NCBI GenBank assembly: GCA_027257055.1
Contig: JAPVLO010000133.1
Location: 682,001 to 746,000, forward strand
From: Cephalopachus bancanus
Lineage: Eukaryota; Chordata; Mammalia; Primates; Tarsiidae
DNA: 64,000 bases
Direction: 5' to 3'
Below the pieces are notes generated by a model. That model did no database searches. It was not told the origin of the DNA and was given only the letters and a program-made list of their open reading frames with translations. Below, in pieces: positions 34,450 to 45,652 of this stretch. The position numbers and the translations under genes are program-made. Numbering within the stretch: the first letter of the stretch is position 1; each line of letters starts with the position of its first letter.

Positions 34450-34997
34450 CATACCTGCAGACATGTTTATTGCAACACTATTCTTAATAGCAGAAACATC
34501 AAAACGACCGTGCTGCCCATCAAAACTGAACTGGATTAAAAAATGTGGTACATCTACATGATGGAATAGTATGCAGCCATAAAGAAGGACACACATATGG
34601 ACTTCACAGCAACTTGGATGGATTTAGAGTCTATCATAGTCAGTGATCTATTGCAGAAACAAAGAACTGAGTACCACATGTTCTCACTCATAAACAGACC
34701 TTGAACATTTACCATAATATTATAAGAAAAGGATTGGCAGTAACAGGATACTGCCGGAGTGGCGAGAGGTGGGATGGGGAGCACAACATCAATAAGGGTA
34801 CCTGATCTCAAACCAGGCAAAGTGGGAACCAAAGGGAGGCCTGAACTTTACCTGTTCGGTGTCCACTTGTATACCTAATCCCCACATCTTTACACCATAG
34901 AGTTCTACTGTGGGGAAGGGGGACAGGTGGTATACTATCTTCCTTTTATCATTCATTTTAGCATTGTACCCCACATCTTTAAAATAAAAAAATAAAA
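34450..34997 (+). mobile_element. 5'-truncated L1 carrying an inverted copy of its own flank
   Basis: It is flanked by perfect 15-bp target-site duplications, GAAATAACCATATTG, at 34435-34449 and 34998-35012. The body runs from late ORF2 (CATACCTGCAGACATGTTTA, AGAAGGACACACATATGGAC) through the 3' UTR to CCCCACATCTTTAAAATAAA. Near its 3' end the L1 is interrupted at 34891-34962 by a reverse-complement copy of 34238-34309. CCCCACATCTTTA appears on both sides of the insert. Confidence 0.95.
34891..34962 (-). repeat. inverted 72-bp templated insertion inside L1
   Basis: Reverse complement of 34238-34309. It lies between TACCTAATC and ATTGTACCCCACATC, which are normally separated by only a few bases at this L1 3' end. 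It therefore arrived after or during the L1 insertion. Confidence 0.93.
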
Positions 34998-35012
34998 GAA
35001 ATAACCATATTG

Positions 35013-37650
35013 TTTTGCCTGGACTCCAATAAATGAATCCTTTTGTTGAGAAATGGGGACAACTTTGTAGACGACTAGTCAGTGTTACAGAGAATCAAAC
35101 AAATTAAAGCTGTATTCCTCAATGAACAATTGGCAACCCTTGAAGTTCTGAAAGAACTAAAACAGCATATTTTTTTCCAAAAGAAGGCACAGGAATAAGG
35201 GGTGGCTTTTAAAAAAGTGCATAGTTCTCTACAAAATGCATACAGGTATGTTAATGGGGTTCAAGACCCCACTTGTGAAAAGCTGCATCATTTCCTGTCT
35301 TACTGCTTCTCTTCAAGTCCTCTTTGGTTTCTGCTGCCCTAACCAGCAGTAACCTGTGACTTAGGTTGTGTCTTCAGCAAGTGAGGCAAGGATGGCACTT
35401 TGGGGAGTGCTAAAACTCCAACATCCATTTGCAAATCTTGGCAACTATAAGCTGCGTATACGATGATTCCAAAGTGATACTTACAAAAGTTCTCCAGGAT
35501 TCAGAAATTAATTAACATCACTCGCTCTGTGAGGTTATACCCTCAGTGTCAGGCAACTTATACATATTGATTGAATAAAAGGAGGAGATTGGATTAATTT
35601 AAAAAATCCATTTTGTTTACTAAGTTCCTGAAAATGCCTGGCACTATAGGGAAGAGTTATAAGACTAATTTTAGTTTAGGAAACTTTGGTAAATTACAGA
35701 GATCCTTTTAGAATAATTGAGAAAATGTAGGTTAAAAGCTAGAAGTATGTTTTCAACTATGAAACAGTAAATATAATTGTGAAAACCAAAGAAATGAAAA
35801 CTAAAGCCACATTCTCTGTAGCAAATGTGACATAATGAGATTAGTGCATCCTTTTATTTTTTTTTCCTAGAAATTTCTGCTTCTAATAATGCATCCTTTT
35901 AGGAAGGCTGAACAAATAGAAAACACATTCATTTTATTTCATAGACTAGAAGTGTTCCTTGAAATTTTCATGTGCATCAAACTGTTACTTGAACTGTTCT
36001 TTCAAAGTAGCACCATATTTTATAAACTTTTGAAATTAGAATTACTCTTGCTGAAGTTGGATAAGAAGTGTGTTTGTGAGTTGGAAGGTCTGGGTGGAGG
36101 TGGAGATTGGTGGGAAAGGAGGTCACTAGTGAGAGGGGTTTTAGGTCTTTTACGTTTGAGCTACCAGCAAAGAAACCTCAGAGCTTCTCAGGAAACTGAG
36201 ATGATGAAGTATAGGGCTCCTTCTGAAAATTGAACAAACTGTTTTTGTTGGTTTATATGCCCATCCAGTCATTCATATATCCAATATTCACACACATATT
36301 CAATTATACATTCATTTGGTCAGTATTTATCATATGTCCTTTATGCTATAGACACTACATTAGACCCTGTGGAAAGAGAAGGATTTTGTAGAGCCTCTGA
36401 CCTCGAAGAACCTACAATGTTGTAGGTGGTGGCTGAAAGGTAGGAGCACTTACAGAACTTTGCTCTATTGTGTTGCCATAGTGACATGGATCTTTTTTAA
36501 TTACTCTAATCAGTTTTTTAGAATTTGGCTAATATATTAATAGAAAATATCTGTTAAAAGTCAATTACAAAATGGTTTATTAGTAGGTACGAGTATTTTG
36601 CCAAGCATCTGCTAAGTTGCTTTGTCATTCTGATTCCACAGACAGCCGATATTTAATGCATTGGCTTCTGTGGTGAAATCTTTTTTCCCATGACCTTCAA
36701 ACTTAACCTTGGTGTTTTTATTCAAATGGTTCATTAAAAAATATGTTAGCAGAAACGCAGATAACAGCACGATGGTTTGAGGGTTTGTTGCGTTCATGTC
36801 TGTTAAATTTTACTAATGTTATTGTATTTGAGGAAGTTTAGCTTGGCACAACATTTCTATATTTCAGCCAGAATTTCCTAAATTTTTCAGTTCTCATAAA
36901 ATATAGTTTAAGTCTTTATATATTATGTATGATTCTTTATGACATCTAATTCCCTCCCCCTTCTACCCTAGGGTGTGACTATAAATAGCCATAACATTTA
37001 GCCCTGGCGACTGAACAAGCAGGAGGAAAATTTAGATTCAAATGGGAGTCATTACTTCACATTTCATGATTCGGTGTGCAATCTATGTTTTAAAATGGCT
37101 CTTTTATTATTATAAATATGTTCCTTTCTGCCTAATTGTGACATCCTCAAGAACAATTATTGCCAATTGAGTTCAGGATGCTTTAAAATAAGTAACTCCT
37201 ATGGCTTGAAGGAGTGAAACTGTGATTACATTGTAGATGGGATATTTAAAAAACTTTTTCTTTAAAGTTCAGCTCAGCCACCATCAATGGTCATGTGGGG
37301 GCTTATTATGAATTTATTACTAAAGCTGGCTGATCAAAATTCAGCTTGCAATTTAAAATTTGAAAAAATGAGAACAAGTTATATTTGTATTCTAAAGATA
37401 TTAAGACAATTTTTTGAGGGAACAAATACCTCTGAAATCTTATATCCAAACAGCTGAGCTCTATCTTTGCTTACATACTATCATTGCTCTGAGAAACTGT
37501 AAAATGGATTGGATACATTGACCTATGAAATCTTTGCCTCTTGCACTAGTAAAATTAGTGAAATACAAGCAGGGCCTGAGTGAGAATTCAATGAGAAAAC
37601 ATATGCAAAGGACCTGACTTCAGTAAATGTTGATGGAATGAATGATTGCA
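35013..37650. other. unassigned, mostly unique sequence
   Basis: No exon supported. A 61-codon antisense frame at 36612-36797 has one hydrophobic stretch but no family match. 36240-36430 resembles a very old interspersed repeat (CAGTATTTATCATATGTCC.., AGACACTACATTAGACCCTG) of uncertain family. The rest is AT-rich. Confidence 0.45.
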
Positions 37651-38350
37651 CAATAAATAAAAATAAGGTAAACTTTCAACTGTGCTGTGTGAGATTAATT
37701 AATGGTGGGAGATCAAAGAAGGGTCGAAAGCAGTGATAATTGCAATGACAGGCAAGACTCGGCTCCAACACTTCATTAAACTTCTATTTTTATGGGGATT
37801 TCTTCATTTCCACTGGAATGAACAAGTCAGTATGCATGACTTATTCTGCAATGAACTTTGATGAATTTTTCTAAGTACATTAAAAATGAGTTGCATCCTT
37901 CTCTTAATCCGAGAAACCCCTTCTACCTACACTGATAAACCCTCTGATGAACATGTAAGAAGGGAGAACAGTGGGCATGAAGGACAATCATCTATGTGTA
38001 TATATAAAAAATATATTTTTGCTTGTCAGTAATAACTCTGAACTGCCTACTGCATTCATCGTGCCTCTTAAAAGTCAGGTATTGTATTGAATTCAAAAAT
38101 TCTCTTATGCTGAGCAGGGAAAGGAAAAAAAAAATCAAACACTTTCTGAATTGTAACCCAAATATCCAAGGTTAATTTTCTGAGAAAGCTGCAGCGGCTA
38201 GATAAGGCCATCCCCTGCAAATTAGTTTTGCCTGCCTGGATTACAGCTAAATTTATGCAGCTCGCCTTATCCTTTCGGAAGCGCCTCTGAAGTGTCGTAA
38301 TTAACTGGCACACATAAAGTGAGCACATTTTCTGCTTGGTGGCGGCTATT
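37650..38350. promoter_or_regulatory. candidate non-coding regulatory block
   Basis: Repeat-free sequence of high complexity with clustered factor-like words: GATAAGGC at 38201 and its reverse complement GCCTTATC at 38264 (GATA type), GGATTA at 38238, TAATTAA near 37697 and 38300, and ATTTATGCA. CpGs are kept in GCAGCGGC, CTTTCGGAAGCGCC and TGTCGTAATT although the surroundings are CpG-poor. No coding frame. This is inference from composition only. Confidence 0.3.
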
Positions 38351-38427
38351 CCTCATTTCATCTCAGTTCTAACCCAAACGGAAAGGTAGTTTCTTATTTT
38401 TACTGTTAAAAACACACATGAATGCAC

Positions 38428-38450
38428 TTGTGTATGTGCGTGCGCGCATG

Positions 38451-38486
<36 letters not shown>
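38428..38486 (+). repeat. alternating purine-pyrimidine tract joined to (CT)n
   Basis: TGTGTATGTGCGTGCGCGCA at 38428 onward alternates purine and pyrimidine and leads directly into about 34 bp of uninterrupted (CT)n ending in CTCCAG. Simple repeat. Confidence 0.93.
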
Positions 38487-38487
<1 letters not shown>

Positions 38488-39121
38488 GTACTTTACCAGA
38501 AGTCTTTGAAAACAATCATAAAACAGCTTCAGAACAGAGTTTGGAAATTTAAAGGGCCAAAGAATACTGCTGAGAGAGCAGAGAGACATTTTTGTAGAAA
38601 ATTGAAATAAAGAGAATAGGCACCCTTTATGAAGTGACTGGCCTTTTTTTTTTAAGTAGAAAAATTATGTTTTAGCACATTTTCTTTGTGTATTTCTCAG
38701 TCTACATGGAAACTCAAAAATCACCAAGAAATGCTGAGAACAAGTATGATGAATATCATTTAATTTATATTTTCTTTTGCCATTTCTTTATATATTTTGT
38801 ATATTTCTCCTGTATTTTTTAAAAGTCAATGCATCCATTAAAACATAACCCCACACCTCCCAACAAAACCCAAAGGAAACTATGATTAGATACCGCTCTC
38901 AGAAATGAGGTTCTATCTTTCTATTGGTTTATTTATATATATGACTTTGGCTGAATAGCTTGTTTTTTTTCTGAACACAAAGCTGAAGCAGTCAGGGTTT
39001 ACTGAACATCAACATAAGCCTTTACCGGAATTGCCCCTGGCATCATATTTGATTTTGGTCAGCTTCTGAAAAATACACTGGATATTACCATGCTCCTTGG
39101 TTAACTATCTTTATTAAGGAG
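38487..39121. other. unassigned AT-rich sequence
   Basis: Unique sequence with A/T-rich runs. No gene or clear repeat. Confidence 0.5.
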
Positions 39122-39148
39122 GTGTGTGTGTGTGTGTGTGTGTGTGTC
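39122..39148 (+). repeat. (GT)n microsatellite
   Basis: Thirteen uninterrupted GT units. Confidence 0.95.
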
Positions 39149-39269
39149 AAGAATCTCACAATGTCCAGGCTCCTGGAGTTGAATGATGAGAAGAACACCA
39201 GCAAAGTCATAATTCCTGGGAAACTAGGAGACGTTTTCTGTCTTCCACCCTGTACTCTGTCCCAGATTT

Positions 39270-39400
39270 TCTCTGGCTTCTTCTCTGGCTTCATTTCCTC
39301 ATAGAGTTATTATGAGGATTAAATGAGTTAATACGTATAAAGTGTTGAGAACTGTGCTTGGCACATTGCAAATGTTCAATAAATGTTAGCTGCCATGATT
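39270..39400 (+). repeat. MIR SINE 3' half
   Basis: CATTTCCTCATAGAGTTATT, ATGAGGATTAAATGAGTTAA, CTGTGCTTGGCACATTGC and GTTCAATAAATGTTAGCTGC match the conserved MIR 3' section closely. Confidence 0.88.
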
Positions 39401-39698
39401 CAGTCCTCAGGAGGATGCTGCTTTGATGTCAGCTCCTGGCTGAGTCCTTTCTTACTCATGTAAATAGCAGTTGCCTTTCTTTCTGAATACGTTCTTATTT
39501 TGAGCAGGTGAACTGTATCAGGATTTCATTTCTCTCATTTTCTGCAACTTCCTCTCCTTCCAGGAAGCAGAGAAAACCACTTCCTGGCCTCTCTAGTGCC
39601 TTTTTTCTTCCAATCTACATTTCTCTTCCCACTGCAAACCCAGGACATCATTTTTCACCCCATTTTCTGGTGTCTGCTGTGATGCTTTCTGGGATTTT
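39401..39698. other. unassigned sequence
   Basis: Short stretch of unique, pyrimidine-rich DNA before the twin-primed L1. No gene seen. Confidence 0.5.
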
Positions 39699-39719
39699 TC
39701 CTTCATATTTTTCTTTATT

Positions 39720-41227
39720 TTTATTTTAAAGATGTGGGGTACAATACAGGGTTAGGTATACAAACGTTGATTATGCAGTTACCTTTGTTGATGAGGTATG
39801 CCCCTCCCTCCCCTAGCAGTTTCCCTCAACTGCCAATCCCACCCCTCTTTCCCCTGGCAGTTTCCCTCTACTGCCAATCCCTTTCTTATAGTATTATGAT
39901 AATTGTTCTAGGTCCACTTGTGAGCACATAAGGTACTCTGTTCTCTGTTTCTGTGATAGATCAATGAATATGATTGACTCTAAGTCCATCCAAGTAGCTG
40001 TGAAGTCCATATATTTTGTCCTTCCTTATGGCTGCATAATATTCCATTGTGTATATGTACCACATTTTAAAAATCTAGTCCAATTTCGATGGGCAGCATG
40101 GTTGGTTCCATGTTTTTGCTATTGTGAATAGAGCTGCAACAAACAATTGTGTGCAGGTATCTTTTTTGTAGAATGATTTGAGTTCCTCTGGGTATATTCC
40201 CAATAGGGGAATTGCTGGGTCCTATGGAAGGTCAATTTCTAGTTTTTTCATAAATCACCACACTGTCTTCGAGAGAGGTTGCGCCAGTTTGCATTCCCAC
40301 CAGCAGCGTAGAAGTATTCCTTTTTCTCCGCATCCTCGCCAATGGACAGAATCTGGAAACATTTCCCCTGAAAACTGGAACAAGATAAGGCTGCTCACTC
40401 TCACCACTCTTGTTCAATATTGTGCTGGAAGTTCTAGTTAAGGCAATTAGACAAGAGAAGGAAATCAGGAGTATCCAAATAGGAAAAGAAGTGAAGTTAT
40501 CCCTCTTTGTTGATGATATGATCCTATACCTTGAAAATCCAAGAGAATCTGTCAAAAACCTGCTTGCACTCATAAAGGACTTTGGCAAAGTTTCAGGGTA
40601 CAAAATAAACGTGCAGAAGACAGTTGCATTCCAATGCACCAACGACAAGTAGGCAGAGACCCAAATAAAAAGCACAATCCCATTCATAATAGATGCAAAA
40701 AAAAAAAAACAAACAAGCAACCCCCCGGCATCTTCTTAACCTTTACAATGAGAACTACAAAATGCTGCTCAAAGAAATCCAAGAAGACACAAACAAATGG
40801 AAAAAGATTCCATGCTCATGGAAAGGAAGAATCAACATTGTTAAAATGTCCATCATATCAAAGGCAATCTATAAATTCAATGCAATACCCATTAAGTTAC
40901 CAACATCATTCTTCTCAAACCTGGAAATGACAATACAGAAATTCATATGGAAACATAAACAACCACAAATAACCAAAACAATCCTTAGCAAAAGAAACAA
41001 AGCAGGAGGTATCACACTTCCAGACTTCAAACTTTAAGGCTACAGTAATCAAAACAACCTGGTATTGATACAAGAGTAGGCATATAGACCAATGGAACAG
41101 GAATGAGATTCCAGAAGCAAAGTCTCAATTTCTTAACCAACTCATCTTTGACAAAGCCCCCAATGACAACCACTGAGGAGAGGAGAACCTGTTCAGTAAA
41201 TGGTGCTGGGAAGACTGACTGATCACA
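39720..41227 (-). mobile_element. twin-primed (5'-inverted) L1
   Basis: A perfect 21-bp target-site duplication (39699-39719 and 41228-41248, beginning TCCTTCATATTTTTC) encloses two oppositely oriented L1 parts. 39720 to about 40341 is antisense: T tail, TTTTAAAGATGTGGGGTACA, 3' UTR and the ORF2 C-terminus. From about 40342 to 41227 the sequence is sense and comes from further upstream in ORF2, including the reverse transcriptase motif FVDD (canonical L1 is FADD) at about 40504-40515. All frames are broken. Confidence 0.95.
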
Positions 41228-41248
41228 TCCTTCATATTTTTCTTTATT

Positions 41249-44200
41249 GTTCTTATAAAACCTTTGCCCCCTTTGATTCTCCTTTCTAGAAATGCTTGAA
41301 GAAACTACCCTCAAGAAACAGACACACAATTATTTTGTATATGGGAGCACTCAGTGATGCTTTGAGGACAATGTGATATAATTGCAGACATCATCTAATA
41401 CAGTTTAGAAAATATTTTTCTTTCTTAGTTACTTTTTCCTGTGGGAAAATTGTCATACTGAGGTTGCCGTCACATGAAATAGATTATTCGCTTTTCCATC
41501 TCTGCTACACATTTAACAGGCAATCAACACTTCACCAAGATCATCATAGTGCTATAGATTGATAATTGATTCCACTTACCTTCAAGATGCTTTCCAGTTG
41601 ATGGTGACTACAGCCTTGAGACTTTCTCAGGAAAAGAAATGCATCTATATTTTAGGAGTGTGTGTGATAAAGAGAGAGAGAAAGAGATATTCTGGGTATG
41701 GTTTCGTCTTTTGGTGGCATGTTAGAACTGAGGAAGAAAGTCAATTGGAATATTTCTTAACAGGAAATATTGGCTGTTTTTAGATCATCTGAGTTTTGAT
41801 CCTGGTTCTAGTTCAAGCTACTAAATTTTTAAGTGATTAGGAAGTAAAGATAATAGGATTATCTCTGAGACTGAGGATAAATAAGATGCTCACATTGAAG
41901 ACACCAAAAAATGCCAGTCTAGGGTCTAAGAAGTAGATGTCAAGTTACTTGGCATAGATCTTGTTATTGAAATAAGAGTGCTTGAATGTCACCGTATTCA
42001 AAGGCAGTGTCTGGACACAGTCATGGTTGTGAGATTAAGGCATTATTCAGTTTTTGTTGATTTGATTAAAGCAGCTACTTCCTGAGACACCTATGTGATG
42101 CTGAACACGAAGGCGTGTGTTAACTTTAATTAGGAGCCAGGGAGACTTCAGCCCCTGGTCCCAGGACTGGGCAGATAAAGCTTCATTCCCACATCGTGAA
42201 GCAGTGACAGACAATGGCAATAACAGAATGTTCTCTTTCCTCCTGTCCTTGAACTTCTTTTAGATTTAAGTATAAAATTTTACTTAGGTGACTAACTCAT
42301 TCAATTAATAATATAACTTATATTTCTATATTTTAAAGAAATGTGAGTTTTTTTATTATAAAAATATGTTCAATGTTTAAAATGTGAAAAATAAAGGAAT
42401 TTTTTAAAATTTATAATTTTACATTGCAAAAATATATTTGATATCCTATGCTGTACTTACTCTCACCACCTCAAATATCGAGTGTGTTGCTAAGCACCTA
42501 TACTATTTTATGGCTAAAATTGCTCCTTGGGCCTATATTTCACAACCCATGTATAATAGTATCACATAGGGAGCCCACACCAGATATTACTCTATGTATT
42601 CTTATCTCAAACATCTAGCTCTAATGAAAGGGGACTTTTAAGCAACCACACATAGACAGTCTTACTTTTACTGAATGCTTTAGCACAGCTGACTGACTAC
42701 CTAGGTTGATCTATAGCAAGATGTAAACATAGTACCTTCAATCAGTGATCACCAACACACATTTAAGAAATACATCATTTCTCTGCCCACATAAGGAGAA
42801 GTAGATCTTTATTGCCTCTTTCTAAAATTTTATAAATCCTAAGAGTAGAAAAGAGGGAAGGAAAAACTACTAAAAAAAAAAAAAGAAGAAGAACAAAAGT
42901 CCCAGTGATGTATCTAGAATGCCATGTGACCCCCTGACTTGAGTAAGGCTTTGAGTTGAGCAGAGAAAGAATACATTTTAATCAAATAGCTCTCATCTTC
43001 TTTAAAAGTCTTTCTACAATGTTTACTTCAAAGAACTGCCATTGCATTTCTATATTTGAAAATATAGATTAAACTCATTTCTTGGAATTATACGGCAAGC
43101 TTTCATGTGAAGCAAATTGTGATTCTCAATCTTAGTATTAAAATACATTTCTAAGAAAGCTATATGTTCATATTTCTTGCTTTAAAACATGTTTGGTTAT
43201 TTTAGGGTGAACTTGAGTGTTGGTGTCAGATTTTCTATGTTTTCATTCTCATGGAACTAAACATCTCTGCTCACTGAACATTCGGTGAAAATTCCCAACA
43301 GAGGTCATAGCCTGCACAGATGAGGAACACATTTGAAATTTTCAAAAGTTTTAGGCAGTTTTTTCTAAGGTATATGCATTTTAATAAAATCAGGACTGAC
43401 TAAAACCAGAAAGCAAAGACCTATATTCCAAAAACCTGAAAGAAAAAAGTCAATTATTTGTAGAAATAGCACAGGATTAATTGGCCTTTAACAACAGTGA
43501 CAGCAAGAATACTAACACCTGTGGAAAAGGTTAAGCATTAACTTTTGTATTCTTTAGCATTAGAGCTGACCTAGTCTAGAGGCTTAGAAAAAGAATGATG
43601 CCCCTCCCTACCCCTTTAAAAGGTATTCCAAAGCCTGACCTTGTTCTGAACTTGTTTTTCACACAGTGTCATGTATGAAACTCTCTCTCCCTGTCCCCCT
43701 TCCTTCCAACTGGAAATGTGAGGATTAGGTGGTGTTCTGGTCTCCTCATTGGCATGAACGGTTATTCTTTCTCTGTCATAAGAAGGAAGATGAAGAACAA
43801 CAGTCTCTACCCTCCCCCTAGAGGAGAGCAACTCCTCTTTCTCCTGAAGGTGATCTTAAGGTGAAACAGAGTGAGTGGAGGTTTCTGAATTAAAAGGAGT
43901 TGCCTAGGTGAAACTCCTGCTGCTCCAAGCAGTGCCCAGTGACAAGGATTCTTGTGTCACCCTCAGTAGATATTCTCAGTAGCCCCTTCCAGAAGCTGTT
44001 CCTTCAGTCATGACTCCATCGAACACCCATGCCAGCAGTGGTCCAAACGCCTGGGCATCAGCCTCTAGTGGTTCTTTCAGCCTGAGGGAGTTATTCAAGC
44101 AGCAACTTTGTAAGGAGACTTCTTGGTCTGTCATCTGTGAGACAATTTGGGGTAATGGGAGTAATTCTTCTTGCATGCTCCTTTACATCCAAAGACCACT

Positions 44201-45342
44201 TGACAGGTCCCCTCCCCCACAAGTGTGTGCTGTTTCAGATTTGGAAACATGACTGTTCCAGTGAGGAGAAAGGGAAGGAGTTTATGTTATAGTCTGAGTA
44301 ACACTTGGCTGCTCATCCTTGTTACTGATAAATCAAGGGGCAGGGAACTGGTAGAAAGAAGTTTATGTCTGAGTTCAAACCCAGGGAGCAGAGCCGGACT
44401 CGAGGTCTTTCTAAAATGGTTCTGCTTACCATTTTAGAAAGACCTTGCAGTCCACTTTTATAGTCCGGAGTTGTTTCCTATACATTAGCCACGTGACCAG
44501 CAGAGCAATGCATAGAACTTAAGTTACAACCGCATTTTACATTTAGATAGTGAAATTTAGAGTAAAGGAAGTTTATCATACACTACAAAAGTCACACAAA
44601 TCACAAGACTCACCATTACATTGACACAAATTTATGCAAATCACAAGACTTATGATTTCATTGATAATATATTATTGAAACTATAATTACTAAGAAGGGA
44701 ACTAAATAGAGATTACATCTTTGGGCATAGTCTGCAGGGAAGTCAAAGGTCCCCTGAAGCTACTCACTGGGAGTGCCCTTCTGTAGAGGCTGTGGCAATA
44801 CGGATGGACATTAGTGGGTCTCTGTATCATTTAGGATGGTATTTTGATGGCTTAGAATCATCCAGAGCTTGTGTTTGTGCCAGTTTCCAGAAACTTTGTT
44901 TGTGTCTTCATCACTTGCCTCCCCTCTTCTGTACCCAGGCACACAGATGATATCTCCTTCTAGTTCCTCAAGGTCTGTGTTGGTACCCAGGAAAATGCTC
45001 TCATTCTACCTTGCTGCTACCCTCTTTGCAGGAGGACGACTTCTTTCTTCGATCCTCAGAAGACAGGGAGAGTTCAGCTAAGTGTTCAGATTTAAGCCTT
45101 CTCTCCAGGCCCTAAAGTCCTGATTCTGAACAGTTACTCTCAAAAGCAGGCAGAGGCTGGAGTCTTGCAAGACTTCCAGGTGGTGTTATACTGACTGGTT
45201 TTGGAGGCTTTATTCCAATACAACCTACCAGGTTTGCTTTATGTCTGTGTAACCATCAGGACAGCTGGAAGGTTTTCCCAGAAACAGAGAGCATGTTATC
45301 TTAAAGATAAATCTGGTCTCCATGTTTCCCAAACTGAAAATA
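41249..45342. other. long unassigned stretch
   Basis: Four kilobases without an assignable repeat or supportable exon. 42240-42440 is very AT-rich and an A12-type run lies near 42871. Frames at 43616-44437 and 44869-45081 show no recognisable domain. The 60-nt hairpin at 44394-44453 lies here. Two copies of CAAATCACAAGACT lie 44 bp apart near 44600-44650. Confidence 0.45.
44394..44453 (+). repeat. perfect-stem hairpin, precursor-microRNA-sized
   Basis: AGGTCTTTCTAAAATGGT (44403-44420) and its exact reverse complement (44428-44445) are separated by the 7-base loop TCTGCTT. Beyond a 2/3-base bulge, GGACT (44396-44400) pairs with AGTCC (44449-44453). CCGGACT also recurs as AGTCCGG at 44462-44468. 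The structure is seen directly; any RNA function is unproven. Confidence 0.8.
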
Positions 45343-45358
45343 TCTGGAAGCTTTTTTT

Positions 45359-45636
45359 TTTTTTGAGTTGGAGTCTCACTCGGTCGCCCAAACTGGAGTG
45401 CAGTGGCCACTTCCGGCCACCGCGCCTCGACCTGCTGGGCTCCAGCGATCCTTCCGCCTCAGCCTTCCAAGTAGCCGGCATTACAGGCATGCGCTACCAC
45501 GCCCGGCTGATTTTTTGATTTATTGTAGAGATGAGGTCTCGCTGCCCAGGCGGGTCACGAACCCGCGGGCTCAGGCAATCCACTCACCTCAGCCTCCCAA
45601 AGGTGCGGGATTACAGGCTGAGCCACCGAGCCCGGC
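45359..45636 (-). mobile_element. Alu SINE, young lineage-specific dimer
   Basis: Near-consensus antisense copy: TTGAGTTGGAGTCTCACTCG, CCACTTCCGGCCACCGCGCC, CACGAACCCGCGGGCTCAGG, AGCCACCGAGCCCGGC. TCTGGAAGC plus a T run at 45343-45358 is repeated at 45637-45652 as the target-site duplication, merging with the T tail. Many CpGs retained. Confidence 0.95.
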
Positions 45637-45652
45637 TCTGGAAGCTTTTTTT

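Noticed and set aside
36612..36797. 61-codon antisense frame with one hydrophobic stretch, considered as a microprotein
   Set aside because: Single short frame with no known homologue. Chance occurrence is likely, and conservation data would be needed.
40232..40720. 162-codon antisense frame
   Set aside because: It crosses the inversion junction of the twin-primed L1 and is partly the antisense of ORF2, so it is not a real protein.
43616..44437. Overlapping frames of 66-80 codons on both strands, considered as an exon cluster
   Set aside because: Neither strand shows a recognisable domain, a consistent frame or clear splice sites.
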